From assembly GCA_003151295.1 (NCBI GenBank), contig PLXD01000628.1, forward strand, positions 4,735-18,499: a DNA stretch of 13,765 bases, given 5' to 3'. Below the pieces are notes generated by a model, which saw only the letters and a list, made by a program, of their open reading frames with translations, was not told the DNA's origin and searched no databases. This DNA comes from Chitinophagaceae bacterium. GTDB taxonomy: Bacteria; Bacteroidota; Bacteroidia; Chitinophagales; Chitinophagaceae. Position 1 is the stretch's first letter. Each line of letters begins with the position of its first letter. This document shows, one piece after another, positions 6,053-13,765 of the stretch. The position numbers were made by a program, and so were the translations under genes.

Positions 6053-8095
6053 TTAATGGCGTTTCACACGAAGTACGATCACCACGACCAGCACGATGCA
6101 GCCCAAGAGCTTTAACAGGTTGATCAGGGTATCTGAGTTGGTATCCCGGGTCTTGTGGTCCAGGGGGGTGGCAATATCTTTTTTTGTCAGCTCATAGCCC
6201 AGAGCGTCTTTCATTTTATCATAGTCATTCAGGAACCGGCGGGAATCTTCAACGGATATATGATCGTTCAAGGCCCGGTATTCATATTTCAGGTTTACAT
6301 GTGTGCTCGTCGATGAGACCAGGAAATTAAATTTATAGGCCGGGGAAATGATCTCCGTAGGCTCGGATTCGAAATTCCAATCTTCCGGCAACGACACTTC
6401 GATCTCTTCCGTAAAATGTTCGGGATAGGAGATCGCTATCGGCATCCTCCTGTCATGTTCCCGTGGCTTCTTCAGAATACCGCCGATCTGTAATCCATAA
6501 AAGGATGCTTTATTCGTCCCCTTATCATAGTCCCACAATTTATCGACCGTATAATATTCATGGGTAGTGATCAGGCCGGTCTTTTCATCATCCTCTATCT
6601 TCAGACTATCTCTCACCCGAAGGTCTTTGTAGAAGTCGTTGTAAAAATCGAGGTAGTTTTGTTGTAATTCAGAGAGGCTGTTACTATTCATCTGGCTGCG
6701 CATTTCATCAGCGAAAGATCCCGAATACCGTCTAGTCACCTCCAGTTTTGCCGGTCCCGAAAGATCTTCCATCGTAAACAATTCCCTGCTATAGACCTGG
6801 CCCGAATCCTGCAAAGGGATCACCGATAAACAGGTACTGGTATCCAATAGCACCAGTCCGCACTGGAAGTCGGGAAAGGAAATAGCATCGATATCCCCGC
6901 GCTGATAACTGATGGTTGGGTCCAGCCAATAACTTTTACCGGCAAGATTTACCCTTACGGCGCAATGGTTAAAATCCAGCGGAGATGGAAGCCAGCCATA
7001 CAGGGCTTTTTTATTTTCGGTATTGATCAGGATGGGGGCTGCTTCTATCCCCAACGACCGAAGCATGGTGGTAAGCAGGAAGGATTTGTCCTTACAATCT
7101 CCAAAGCGTTGCGCAAAGATCTTATCGGGATCATTGGGTTTATGGGTGTTGACACCTATTTCTATCCCCAGGTATCGCACCTCGTCCTGCACAAAACGAA
7201 GAGCCGATAGAAGCCGCTGGTCTGCAGACGAACCCTCCGATCGTATTTCTTCTATCTTCCTCTTCAGACCTGCTGACAAACCCCCTTTGAAAGAAAATAA
7301 AGAAAGTGCCCATTGCGCCACCTCGTTCCAGCTCTTGTATTCGCTGACCATCACCGAGCTATAGGGTTCATACCAGGAAGGCAGTTCATCCTGCGATTTT
7401 AAAGCTGCGACCTTTTCCCGACTCCACTCATAAATTTTATCCGTGCCGGACCGGCTAATGACAGGCTGGATATCCGTAAGATAGTTTTTGAGGGTCAGGT
7501 CCCTGTTTGCAGGGCATATGATCCTGTAAAACAGGGAGCCGACGGGAACGGAGAACTGCATGGCAAGCGTAATGGCATATTTTCCTTTAAAAACGGGGTT
7601 AAAACCCAGCAGGGAATAATCATATTCGATCACATCCCCTTTTCTTGTATCCTCCAGGAAAAGCATGGAAGTAAGGGACCCGTTATAGACACTCCTGCTG
7701 AGTTCCGTCTCCTGCCTGATCGTTTTGATCTTTGAAAAATTCAGCTTGTCGATGTCTGTACTACCTCTGATAATATGGATATGGTGGAAGATCAGGTGTT
7801 GGTAGGCGGGGTCATAGCTGACCGAAACGGTAGAGCCGTTTTGAACGCCCACATCCGTAACGATCTTAATGCACTTTTTATAATAGGTGGTCTGGCTTGC
7901 AAGATCTATCTGCTTCACAATGGCAATATCCAATATTCCGTCCTCAATATCCCCGGAAGAACCGGAAACAGAATAATCGATCCGGGTCTTCGAAACCCAT
8001 GAAGGTTCCCTTGCTATATGCGGTTTCTGAGCATAGGCATTGAGGGAAAGCAATAGAATACATGAAACAAGCCCTGGTATCTGCGGTCTGAGCAT
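6053..8095 (-). CDS. Exported DUF3857 - transglutaminase-like protein with C-terminal membrane anchor
   Basis: 680 residues. An N-terminal signal peptide (PGLVSCILLLSLNAYAQ, cleavage near 22) is followed by a DUF3857 beta-rich domain (about 40-220) and a transglutaminase-like core (about 280-400). The core keeps the catalytic triad: C334 in RFGDCKDKSFLL, H377 in FNHCAVRV and D392 in WLDPT. A further beta-rich DUF3858-like part (about 430-640) follows, then a single membrane helix near the end (LLGCIVLVVVIVLRVKRH). The protein probably acts in the periplasm, tethered by its tail. This architecture is common in Bacteroidota, but the substrate is not established; such cores can act as transamidases or proteases. 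The ATG follows a short AT-rich leader. It lies 80 bases downstream of the DUF4142 gene and may be cotranscribed with it, though it has its own possible promoter. Confidence 0.9.
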   Translation of the reverse strand: MLRPQIPGLVSCILLLSLNAYAQKPHIAREPSWVSKTRIDYSVSGSSGDIEDGILDIAIVKQIDLASQTTYYKKCIKIVTDVGVQNGSTVSVSYDPAYQHLIFHHIHIIRGSTDIDKLNFSKIKTIRQETELSRSVYNGSLTSMLFLEDTRKGDVIEYDYSLLGFNPVFKGKYAITLAMQFSVPVGSLFYRIICPANRDLTLKNYLTDIQPVISRSGTDKIYEWSREKVAALKSQDELPSWYEPYSSVMVSEYKSWNEVAQWALSLFSFKGGLSAGLKRKIEEIRSEGSSADQRLLSALRFVQDEVRYLGIEIGVNTHKPNDPDKIFAQRFGDCKDKSFLLTTMLRSLGIEAAPILINTENKKALYGWLPSPLDFNHCAVRVNLAGKSYWLDPTISYQRGDIDAISFPDFQCGLVLLDTSTCLSVIPLQDSGQVYSRELFTMEDLSGPAKLEVTRRYSGSFADEMRSQMNSNSLSELQQNYLDFYNDFYKDLRVRDSLKIEDDEKTGLITTHEYYTVDKLWDYDKGTNKASFYGLQIGGILKKPREHDRRMPIAISYPEHFTEEIEVSLPEDWNFESEPTEIISPAYKFNFLVSSTSTHVNLKYEYRALNDHISVEDSRRFLNDYDKMKDALGYELTKKDIATPLDHKTRDTNSDTLINLLKLLGCIVLVVVIVLRVKRH

Positions 8096-8114
8096 AATAA
8101 AACCTTATACTGCA

Positions 8115-8148
8115 CAAAATATTTAAATAATCACAGTATTGAGACAAA
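8115..8148 (-). promoter_or_regulatory. Possible promoter of the transglutaminase-like gene
   Basis: Minus-strand TTTG (8148-8145) lies 23 bases upstream of TATTTTG (8121-8115), which misses the Bacteroidota -7 consensus TAnnTTTG by one base. Transcription would start close to the ATG at 8095. Weak match in AT-rich DNA. Confidence 0.28.
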
Positions 8149-8175
8149 TCATCCGGCTTTTTTTCCTATCCCGCC

Positions 8176-8712
8176 TTAGTTTTTGATGGTCGTTTTTTTA
8201 TAGTTTTCGGCTGCATCCAAATGCGCGTGCATCATCTGCAAGCTACTATCTGCGAAAGCCTTTATCTCCTTATCCGATCCGCCTGTCGCTTCTTTTTCAA
8301 ATTCTCTGATGGACCTTTTATGATCGTCTATCAGGAGATCGATATATTCCTTGTCAAACTCGGCTCCCGTTTTTTTCTGCAAGCCCTCCTTAATCTTTTG
8401 CTGATCATCGGATAGCGTAGCCGGAATCGCTATGTTTTTTGCCGTCGCCAACGCTTTTATCCTGTCGGCGTGCTGCCCATGATCCCGGACCATCTTCGAC
8501 CCGATGTCCTTCACAACAGGTTCCAATGAATTAATTTGCGCCAATTGTCCCAATTCTACTTCCATCATATCCCCAACAGCTGCTTTCACCAGGAATGCCG
8601 CATCATCTTGCCGGATGCCGAAAGGAATATTGGAGGCAGACCGCCCACCAATGCAAATAAAGGCAGCAACGGAAAGCACTAAAGTCAGTAAAAAATTTAG
8701 CGGGATTTTCAT
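8176..8712 (-). CDS. Exported DUF4142 protein
   Basis: 178 residues, normal for the family. A signal peptide (MKIPLNFLLTLVLSVAAFIC...) precedes an all-helical domain. Family hallmarks: QDDAAFLVKAAVGDMMEVEL (35-54), the V.DIGSKMVRDHGQHADRI block (67-85), EYIDLLIDDHKRSIREFEKE (122-141) and the closing MMHAHLDAAENY (160-171). Recurrent histidines and acidic residues on these helices recall ferritin-like four-helix bundles, but metal binding is not shown for most members and no firm function is known. It is expected in the periplasm or at the outer membrane. It sits 58 bases after the split-barrel gene and 80 bases before the transglutaminase-like gene, all on one strand. DUF4142 genes are often found among envelope or stress-response genes, so a protective role is plausible but inferred. 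Confidence 0.9.
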   Translation of the reverse strand: MKIPLNFLLTLVLSVAAFICIGGRSASNIPFGIRQDDAAFLVKAAVGDMMEVELGQLAQINSLEPVVKDIGSKMVRDHGQHADRIKALATAKNIAIPATLSDDQQKIKEGLQKKTGAEFDKEYIDLLIDDHKRSIREFEKEATGGSDKEIKAFADSSLQMMHAHLDAAENYKKTTIKN

Positions 8713-8770
8713 GATTATCGATTTTCAGGAATGAATTTTAATCCGGAGCCTAAGAACGGACCGCGCCCAT

Positions 8771-9274
8771 TTAAGATGAAAAAGCCAGTTGGGGGTCGAC
8801 ATGATAGGGTTTATAACCCGGTCGGGTATTGAACAGCCAGGAAGATACCTGGGTGCGGAGATCGCGCCACCCATTCTGCCGTGTATCGGGAAGGCTCTCG
8901 AAATACTCCCCTTTCAGCATCTTTACCTTGATCAGCACCAGGCCATTCCCGGATCCCTGCAAAATTCCGTCAGCCACTATGCTATTTACCTCTTCCAGAT
9001 CATTTATAATAAAGGCCCTTCCTGTAATATGCAGGTAGAAAGATCTCCCTTTCCTGAAAAATTCCAGTCTTGTCGGGAAATCCCCGTCGAACTCATGGAG
9101 GGCCTGATGGGGACGGGGGACTAAAAACCAAACTTGTCCCAATTCATCCACTTTCAGAATCCTTACGATGGAAGTAGGCATCTTTAAAAGGGAACTGTGC
9201 AGGCTAAAAAATAAAGCGGTTCCCAGATCTTGTATCTTTTCTTGGAAAAAAAGCAGGTTTGATAGGTTCAGCAT
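8771..9274 (-). CDS. FMN-binding split-barrel (pyridoxamine 5'-phosphate oxidase-like) protein
   Basis: 167 residues. The order of features fits the split-barrel fold of the PNPOx-like/general stress protein 26 group: a first helix (FFQEKIQDLGTALFFSLH), a strand pair (SIVRILKVDELGQVWFLVPR), then FDGDFPTRLEFFRKGRSFYL, HITGRAFIINDLEE and a last strand (LVLIKVKMLKGEYFE). The DELGQVWFLVPRP segment is where relatives have D..G.IWFFT. No signal peptide, so cytoplasmic. Relatives bind FMN or similar cofactors and many have no proven reaction; it is unlikely to be the biosynthetic pyridoxamine oxidase itself because the usual C-terminal substrate motif is not visible. It appears to head a three-gene minus-strand run with the DUF4142 and transglutaminase-like genes. 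The family call is moderate, resting on pattern rather than an exact motif. Confidence 0.6.
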   Translation of the reverse strand: MLNLSNLLFFQEKIQDLGTALFFSLHSSLLKMPTSIVRILKVDELGQVWFLVPRPHQALHEFDGDFPTRLEFFRKGRSFYLHITGRAFIINDLEEVNSIVADGILQGSGNGLVLIKVKMLKGEYFESLPDTRQNGWRDLRTQVSSWLFNTRPGYKPYHVDPQLAFSS

Positions 9275-9504
9275 AATCCCTTGTTTTAACTAATGAATTC
9301 AAAAGCAATACCGGATCTTAGTTCAAAAAGGGAAACGGGGAAGCTGCCAGGCAGAACCTCTGATTATCAACGAAAAAAAATATAACATGGATTTAGGGAT
9401 CGGGGAAAAAACAATCGAATAGAAAAAGATTAAGGGATATCCCGACCCCTCTGAGGAAAATATTACACAGGAACGGGATGATCTGATGGCAGGGATGGCA
9501 ATCG

Positions 9505-11793
9505 TCAGAAAGGATATCCGATCGCGAGATTGAGTACATAGCTGGAAATATCTCCGAATTTATTAAACACCCATTTTGATCCATCCGGTTGCCAGGGTTC
9601 TCTTAGCGGTGTGGCCATATCGATCCGCAACACGAGTATGGTAAGGTCAAAACGCAGGCCCGTACCCACTCCTACTGCAACGTCTTTCAGGAAGGAAGGG
9701 GTGAAGAGGGAACCTGGCCGGCTGGAATCCGTTTTAAGGGTCCAGATATTACCGGCATCGATGAAGAGTGCCCACCGCACGATGGAGAATAATTTCGCCC
9801 TATATTCGGCGTTGGCTACCAATTTGACATCGCCAGGCTGATCGGGGAGCAAGGGAGTCGTATTGGGATTGCCGCCGTAGTAGCTACCCGGACCCAGGGC
9901 TCTTGAGCGGAAAGCCCGGATATCATTGGTGCCACCGGCGAAGAATTCCTTGATAAAAGGCATCGTGGAACTGTTGCCATAGGCGAACCCTACTCCTCCT
10001 GTGATCCGGGTAGCCAGCGTGCTGTAATGGCTGAAACTGAGATAATGACGGAAATCCGCTTCAAAACGGACATACTGGGAAAAAGGGGTATTAAAGATCT
10101 CTACCTCTTTTCCCTTATTGATATTCGCTCCGGTGATCAATCCCAGTAAATTTCCGGACAGGTCCACATTCCCGTTGAAATAAAAATTATTGGTCCTGTG
10201 ATTTGGTTTTGCCAATGAGTTATAATTGAAATTATAAGTAGGGCCGATGATGAATTGCCGTTCGATGCTCCTCGCGAGCGTGATATTGGTATCAAGCCCT
10301 AGCTGGTATCTGGGATCGATATTCGAGGGGCGAACGTAGTTAATCCCCAGGACGGTTATTTGGCTTTCCGTAGTTAGGTTTTTTTTGAAGATATATCCGA
10401 ATGCGACTTTGGCAGAGTTCAGCGTATATTGGGAGCTTTCGTCGAAGATCGCATAACCTGCGCTGATCTTTGTTTTGGGGACGAAAGCGCCGCTGGTATT
10501 GAGATTAAAAGGAGAAACGATATGGGGTATATAGAGGTCGAGGTCAAGACCCACCCGCCGGGTATTCACTTTTACTCCTCCGCCGATGGACTGTTCTTCC
10601 AGCCCCCCGTAAATGCTGGCTGAGAACAATTCGGCGCCCCCAAATATGTTCCGGTTACGCCAGCTTAACGACAGTTCGCCACCTGTCGTATTGTCCGACC
10701 TGGTCAGCGCCGATGCTTCAAATCGAATCGATCTTTTCAGCGTGGGTGTCAAATAGTAAAAGGCGTTCAATGCACGATTGCTGTCCGAATTATTCACGGG
10801 TTCGAAACGGGCTTTTACAAATTTAAAGACGCCGAGGCTGACCAGGCGGCTCAGCGAAAGATTATGATCATCCCGTTTGTATAGATCACCGGGGTGGAAC
10901 ACCATTGTCTTACTGAAGATATAGGGCTTTAAAAAATGGGCCGTATCCAATATCCTGTATCCCTCCGGGGTGGTATAAGCCCTCTTCAGGCTGGTATCCG
11001 ACCGGATATCGTAATCAGCATAAACCACAACTTCATTGATATGGTAGATATTACGGCCCTTGAGGGGAGTCTCGGGTTTGATGTTCAGTTGCATATTCAC
11101 CTTATGGTTGCCCACAGACGTATCGGCGTCCACTTCCAGAAAATCGGGGTTGAAATAATAATATCCACGCTGTTTGAGTCTGGAATCGATGCGGACCCGT
11201 TCCTCCTTGATCACATCGAGGTCAAAGCCATCGCCTGTCTTGAGCAAAGATCTTTTCTGAAAGCTATCGATGCTTTTCCCCAGGACATCGGTATCTTTTG
11301 GATAAGCGACATTCCCTATATTATACTGCTGGCCTATTTCCGTTGTGTAAACAGCTGTCAGGTGTTTATTCTTAACCGGGGTTTCCAGGATGACCGTATC
11401 ATGAAAATAGCCTTTGTTTTCCATGTGGTTCTGCAGGATGTCTCTGTTCTTCTCAATGAGTGTAGGGGAAGCCAGGACTGGGGGTTCGCCGACTTTGTAT
11501 TTGAGCCAATGTTTCAGGCCCTTTTGCTTTTTGGGATTGCCGGCTATATTGTAGATCCATAATTTATAACGGAATCCCAGGATCTTGCTGTTGAGACGGG
11601 GCCTCAGCAGGTCATTAAGTTCAGATTTGATAGCCTTGGTTTTCTTCCCGGCTATTTTTACGGAGGACTGTACCCTTATTTCGTTCGCCGAATAGAGCAA
11701 CTGACCGCTGCCCAGGTATTTGGATTCATGACACGACGCGCAGATAAGTAGAAGGCAAAGAGGAAATATCCGTTTTGTTTCCAACATGATCAT
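9505..11793 (-). CDS. tamL: TamA/BamA-superfamily outer membrane lipoprotein (TamL)
   Basis: 762 residues. A lipoprotein-type signal (FPLCLLLICASCHES, probable acylated C21) is followed by POTRA-like segments (about 35-330, including LKHWLKYKVGEPPVL and RIDSRLKQRGYYYFNPDFLE) and a 16-strand-type beta barrel (about 350-762). FFAGGTNDIRAFRSRALGPG corresponds to the loop-6 motif of BamA-family barrels, with IRAF in place of the usual V/I-R-G-F/Y. The protein ends in phenylalanine (LAIGYPF), the usual outer-membrane barrel signature. Bacteroidota are known to pair TamB with a lipoprotein TamA homologue called TamL; the lipobox and adjacent tamB fit that. It probably forms the outer-membrane half of a TamB-TamL bridge in envelope biogenesis. 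The ATG at 11793 overlaps the tamB stop by 4 bases (ATGA); a second ATG at 11787 (MLETKR) is an alternative start. Confidence 0.9.
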   Translation of the reverse strand: MIMLETKRIFPLCLLLICASCHESKYLGSGQLLYSANEIRVQSSVKIAGKKTKAIKSELNDLLRPRLNSKILGFRYKLWIYNIAGNPKKQKGLKHWLKYKVGEPPVLASPTLIEKNRDILQNHMENKGYFHDTVILETPVKNKHLTAVYTTEIGQQYNIGNVAYPKDTDVLGKSIDSFQKRSLLKTGDGFDLDVIKEERVRIDSRLKQRGYYYFNPDFLEVDADTSVGNHKVNMQLNIKPETPLKGRNIYHINEVVVYADYDIRSDTSLKRAYTTPEGYRILDTAHFLKPYIFSKTMVFHPGDLYKRDDHNLSLSRLVSLGVFKFVKARFEPVNNSDSNRALNAFYYLTPTLKRSIRFEASALTRSDNTTGGELSLSWRNRNIFGGAELFSASIYGGLEEQSIGGGVKVNTRRVGLDLDLYIPHIVSPFNLNTSGAFVPKTKISAGYAIFDESSQYTLNSAKVAFGYIFKKNLTTESQITVLGINYVRPSNIDPRYQLGLDTNITLARSIERQFIIGPTYNFNYNSLAKPNHRTNNFYFNGNVDLSGNLLGLITGANINKGKEVEIFNTPFSQYVRFEADFRHYLSFSHYSTLATRITGGVGFAYGNSSTMPFIKEFFAGGTNDIRAFRSRALGPGSYYGGNPNTTPLLPDQPGDVKLVANAEYRAKLFSIVRWALFIDAGNIWTLKTDSSRPGSLFTPSFLKDVAVGVGTGLRFDLTILVLRIDMATPLREPWQPDGSKWVFNKFGDISSYVLNLAIGYPF

Positions 11794-13765
11794 TGATTTG
11801 AAGGCTTTCCGGCTGACGGTTTAATCGTTTTACTTTCTTCCAGTTTTGCTTCCTGTGTGCGACCGAACAGTTCTTTGAACCTGTTGTAATCAAAGGTCAA
11901 AATAAAACTTAAGCCAGTCTCTACGACCTGGCCTTCCACGACGGCTTCGTACTGGTTTTTCCGGTAAGCCCGCAACATATAACGGCCATCCTTGGTCAGC
12001 TTATAATCCACCGCTACATCGCCGGCAAGATTGGAGGCGTTCTGATTGGGATTGCCAGTACCCATCACATCGAAATTGCTTCCTACATTGACCTGGATGC
12101 GTTCACTGAAAAGCCGTTTCGATACCGAGACGTTCAGTTCCGTGTAATCCCGTTCGGTGCCGGTGGTATAATCCTGTTCGTTATTGAGATCGAAATGGAT
12201 ATCCACTCCTTTTATCAGGCTTCCGGCCAATTGGTCCAGTTGGTTCATCAATATCTGGCTGGCGCTCTGGAAAGCCATATTGCCCACGCTGATTCCACCT
12301 CCTGCCGCACTTTGCAGGGGATCGTCCCCGACGAAACGGTTAAGCAGGAGCAACGCGAAGACTTGTTTGTTCAGTTCCGATTCTTCGTTACGGATCTGCT
12401 GCAGTTTGGCGTCTACGTCAGGCCATAGGGTCAGGATATCGGTCGGAAGGGTGATGTCGAAGGTGATTTTAGGTTTCAGCAACTCCCCTTCCATTTTCAG
12501 GGTAACGAGGAAAGGAAGCTTCTGCTTGAATTTATTGATATCCGTTTCGGAGCGTCCGGCTATTTCGTTCGCGATCAGATCGATGGAAGGGGTATTGGCA
12601 GCATAGGTGGCCGTCAGGTCCAGGGTGGCAGTCGTGGGAGCTCCCGTCCAGGTGATTGTACTGCCGTGCCGGATATCGAATTTCCTTTTCAGCACGTCCA
12701 GGGAGAGGTTATACGAACCGCTTTCTACTTCATATCCGCCAGTCAGATCTACTTTTCCGCTCTTATCCATTCCGAATACGAGGTTAGACCTTCCCCGCGC
12801 CGTCAACTGGTCGCCGGTCCTTTCGTCAAGGACCATGGTAAAGACCGCGTTGCTGTCCGTCTCTATACTCAGGCTGATATCCATTCCTTTGATATCGGAC
12901 TTGGGAGCATGCAGGGTACGGGCAGCCTGGTCGACAAGGGTATCGCCCGGATGATCCTTATCGATAAACCTTACCACCCCCATGCGGTCAACGACTTCAG
13001 GGTCGCTACCCGGCAACACGAAAAAGAAATTCGTTTTCTTGTTGACCCGAAGGCCTCCTACTACTTTCGGGGAGCTCATATCACCGGAGAGACTGGCAGA
13101 TGCATCCATGTTCAAAGCTCCGTAGAACTGTCGGTTGCTGGCTGCCCTGGCATTTACCAGCCTGAAATTAGAAGCATTAACAGAAACATCAAACTGGTAA
13201 TCCCTGTAATCATGCGTATATACATTTCCATCGATCGTGGCTTTATTTCCGGCAGAATCCTGGAATGAAAATTTGTTGAAGTTAAAACCATCCCCGTCGA
13301 ACTCGATATTGTCATTGGAAAGTTTCAGGGGCTCCCCGGAGATAGCGGGGATGATCAGGGTACTGTCAAAATGAAGATTACCGTTCACCACCGGTTTATC
13401 GAAGGTGCCGGTAATGGCCAGTTGTCCTTTCAGGATCCCTTTTATATCTTCCAATTGCCCATCGGTAAAGGGCTTTATGGAGAAAAGATTGATCTTCCGC
13501 ATGTCCAGCTTCATATCCATGCGGCCCTCACCCGTATAATACTTTCCGCTCACTTCTACATCGTTATCATGTCCCCTGACCGATAATTCGGTAGCAAAAG
13601 CATTGGCTTCCTCGTTATTCACCTTTATAGACAGGTCGCCGATCGTATCTTTTTGATAGGCGAGGTTGCTGATCTGCAGATCGGAAGTGAAAACCGGCCG
13701 GGTCATCAGGCTCTTTAGGTCGGCCTTACCATTCAGCACACCGTCCACGAGCAGAGAATCCTGGT
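11790..13765 (-). CDS. tamB: TamB-family translocation/assembly module protein, C-terminal part (5' end outside window)
   Basis: The frame is open to the right edge (QDSLLVDGVLNGKADL), so the GTG at 13748 is not the true start; about 657 residues are visible of a protein usually well over 1000. The sequence consists of short alternating beta strands with repeated G-x-L/V turns (LKGQLAITGTFDKPVVNGNL, ALNMDASASLSGDMSSPKVV), the long beta-taco groove of TamB/AsmA-like proteins. The C-terminal DUF490 domain is recognisable from FFFVLPGSDPEVVDRMGVV, VESGSYNLSLDVLKRKFDIR, FDITLPTDILTLWPDVD and the ending YTELNVSVSKRLFSERIQVN. TamB proteins span the periplasm from an inner-membrane anchor and are implicated in lipid transport and outer-membrane protein assembly. 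The tail after about 13 conserved strands is charged (TQEAKLEESKTIKPSAGK). The 4-base overlap with tamL indicates an operon with coupled translation. Confidence 0.92.
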   Translation of the reverse strand, partial: QDSLLVDGVLNGKADLKSLMTRPVFTSDLQISNLAYQKDTIGDLSIKVNNEEANAFATELSVRGHDNDVEVSGKYYTGEGRMDMKLDMRKINLFSIKPFTDGQLEDIKGILKGQLAITGTFDKPVVNGNLHFDSTLIIPAISGEPLKLSNDNIEFDGDGFNFNKFSFQDSAGNKATIDGNVYTHDYRDYQFDVSVNASNFRLVNARAASNRQFYGALNMDASASLSGDMSSPKVVGGLRVNKKTNFFFVLPGSDPEVVDRMGVVRFIDKDHPGDTLVDQAARTLHAPKSDIKGMDISLSIETDSNAVFTMVLDERTGDQLTARGRSNLVFGMDKSGKVDLTGGYEVESGSYNLSLDVLKRKFDIRHGSTITWTGAPTTATLDLTATYAANTPSIDLIANEIAGRSETDINKFKQKLPFLVTLKMEGELLKPKITFDITLPTDILTLWPDVDAKLQQIRNEESELNKQVFALLLLNRFVGDDPLQSAAGGGISVGNMAFQSASQILMNQLDQLAGSLIKGVDIHFDLNNEQDYTTGTERDYTELNVSVSKRLFSERIQVNVGSNFDVMGTGNPNQNASNLAGDVAVDYKLTKDGRYMLRAYRKNQYEAVVEGQVVETGLSFILTFDYNRFKELFGRTQEAKLEESKTIKPSAGKPSNQ

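Noticed and set aside
9275..9504. Possible terminator or small gene in the gap after tamL
   Set aside because: Only a short palindrome GGGATATCCC near 9434 and a 5-bp inverted repeat CTGCC/GGCAG near 9345; no T tract, no credible frame.
10936..11562. Plus-strand 208-residue frame inside tamL
   Set aside because: Fully antisense to a well-supported TamL region with family motifs; long only by chance of codon composition.

Overview
The window looks like chromosome from a Bacteroidota bacterium, most likely in or near the Chitinophagaceae. The evidence is protein type: a TamB/TamA-like pair whose TamA-like member carries a lipoprotein-type signal (TamL), a DUF3857-transglutaminase protein, a DUF4142 protein, a Bacteroidota-type TraG fragment, and one promoter match to the Bacteroidota -7 element. 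No rRNA, tRNA or CRISPR array was seen. The species assignment is inference.

Left edge (1-827): the C-terminal part of a sigma-54-dependent activator (AAA+ domain plus Fis-type HTH), cut by the window edge. Middle-left (about 830-4360): a scrap-yard of mobile DNA, visibly more AT-rich than the right half over the toxin-antitoxin genes. It holds a possible 44-residue protein; three 23-bp-period repeats that resemble the end of an IS21-type element; a 67-codon internal piece of a conjugative TraG coupling protein fused almost directly to the 3' end of a RelE/ParE-type toxin gene; the toxin and its overlapping antitoxin; a C-terminal scrap of an unrecognised gene; and a complete IS1182-family element of about 1.84 kb with 19-bp terminal inverted repeats. 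Both IS ends fold into hairpins, and the left one is a good intrinsic terminator reading toward the transposase. The simplest reading is a decayed integrative/conjugative island.

Right side (4363-13765): ordinary-looking host genes. A 523-residue helical protein of unknown function on the plus strand is followed at once by a 39-codon tail of a MacB/FtsX-type ABC permease, a gene remnant. The rest is on the minus strand: tamB (cut by the window edge) overlaps tamL by 4 bp, forming an envelope/outer-membrane assembly unit. After a 230-bp gap comes a three-gene run: an FMN-binding split-barrel (pyridoxamine-phosphate-oxidase-like) protein, an exported DUF4142 protein and an exported DUF3857-transglutaminase protein with a C-terminal membrane anchor. 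Most of these minus-strand genes point to the cell envelope, the split-barrel protein being the exception.

I did not find a convincing new multi-gene system. The items most worth a second look are the gene remnants that standard gene callers skip (TraG piece, permease tail, IS-clipped gene tail), the solo repeat end, and the hairpin ends of the IS.
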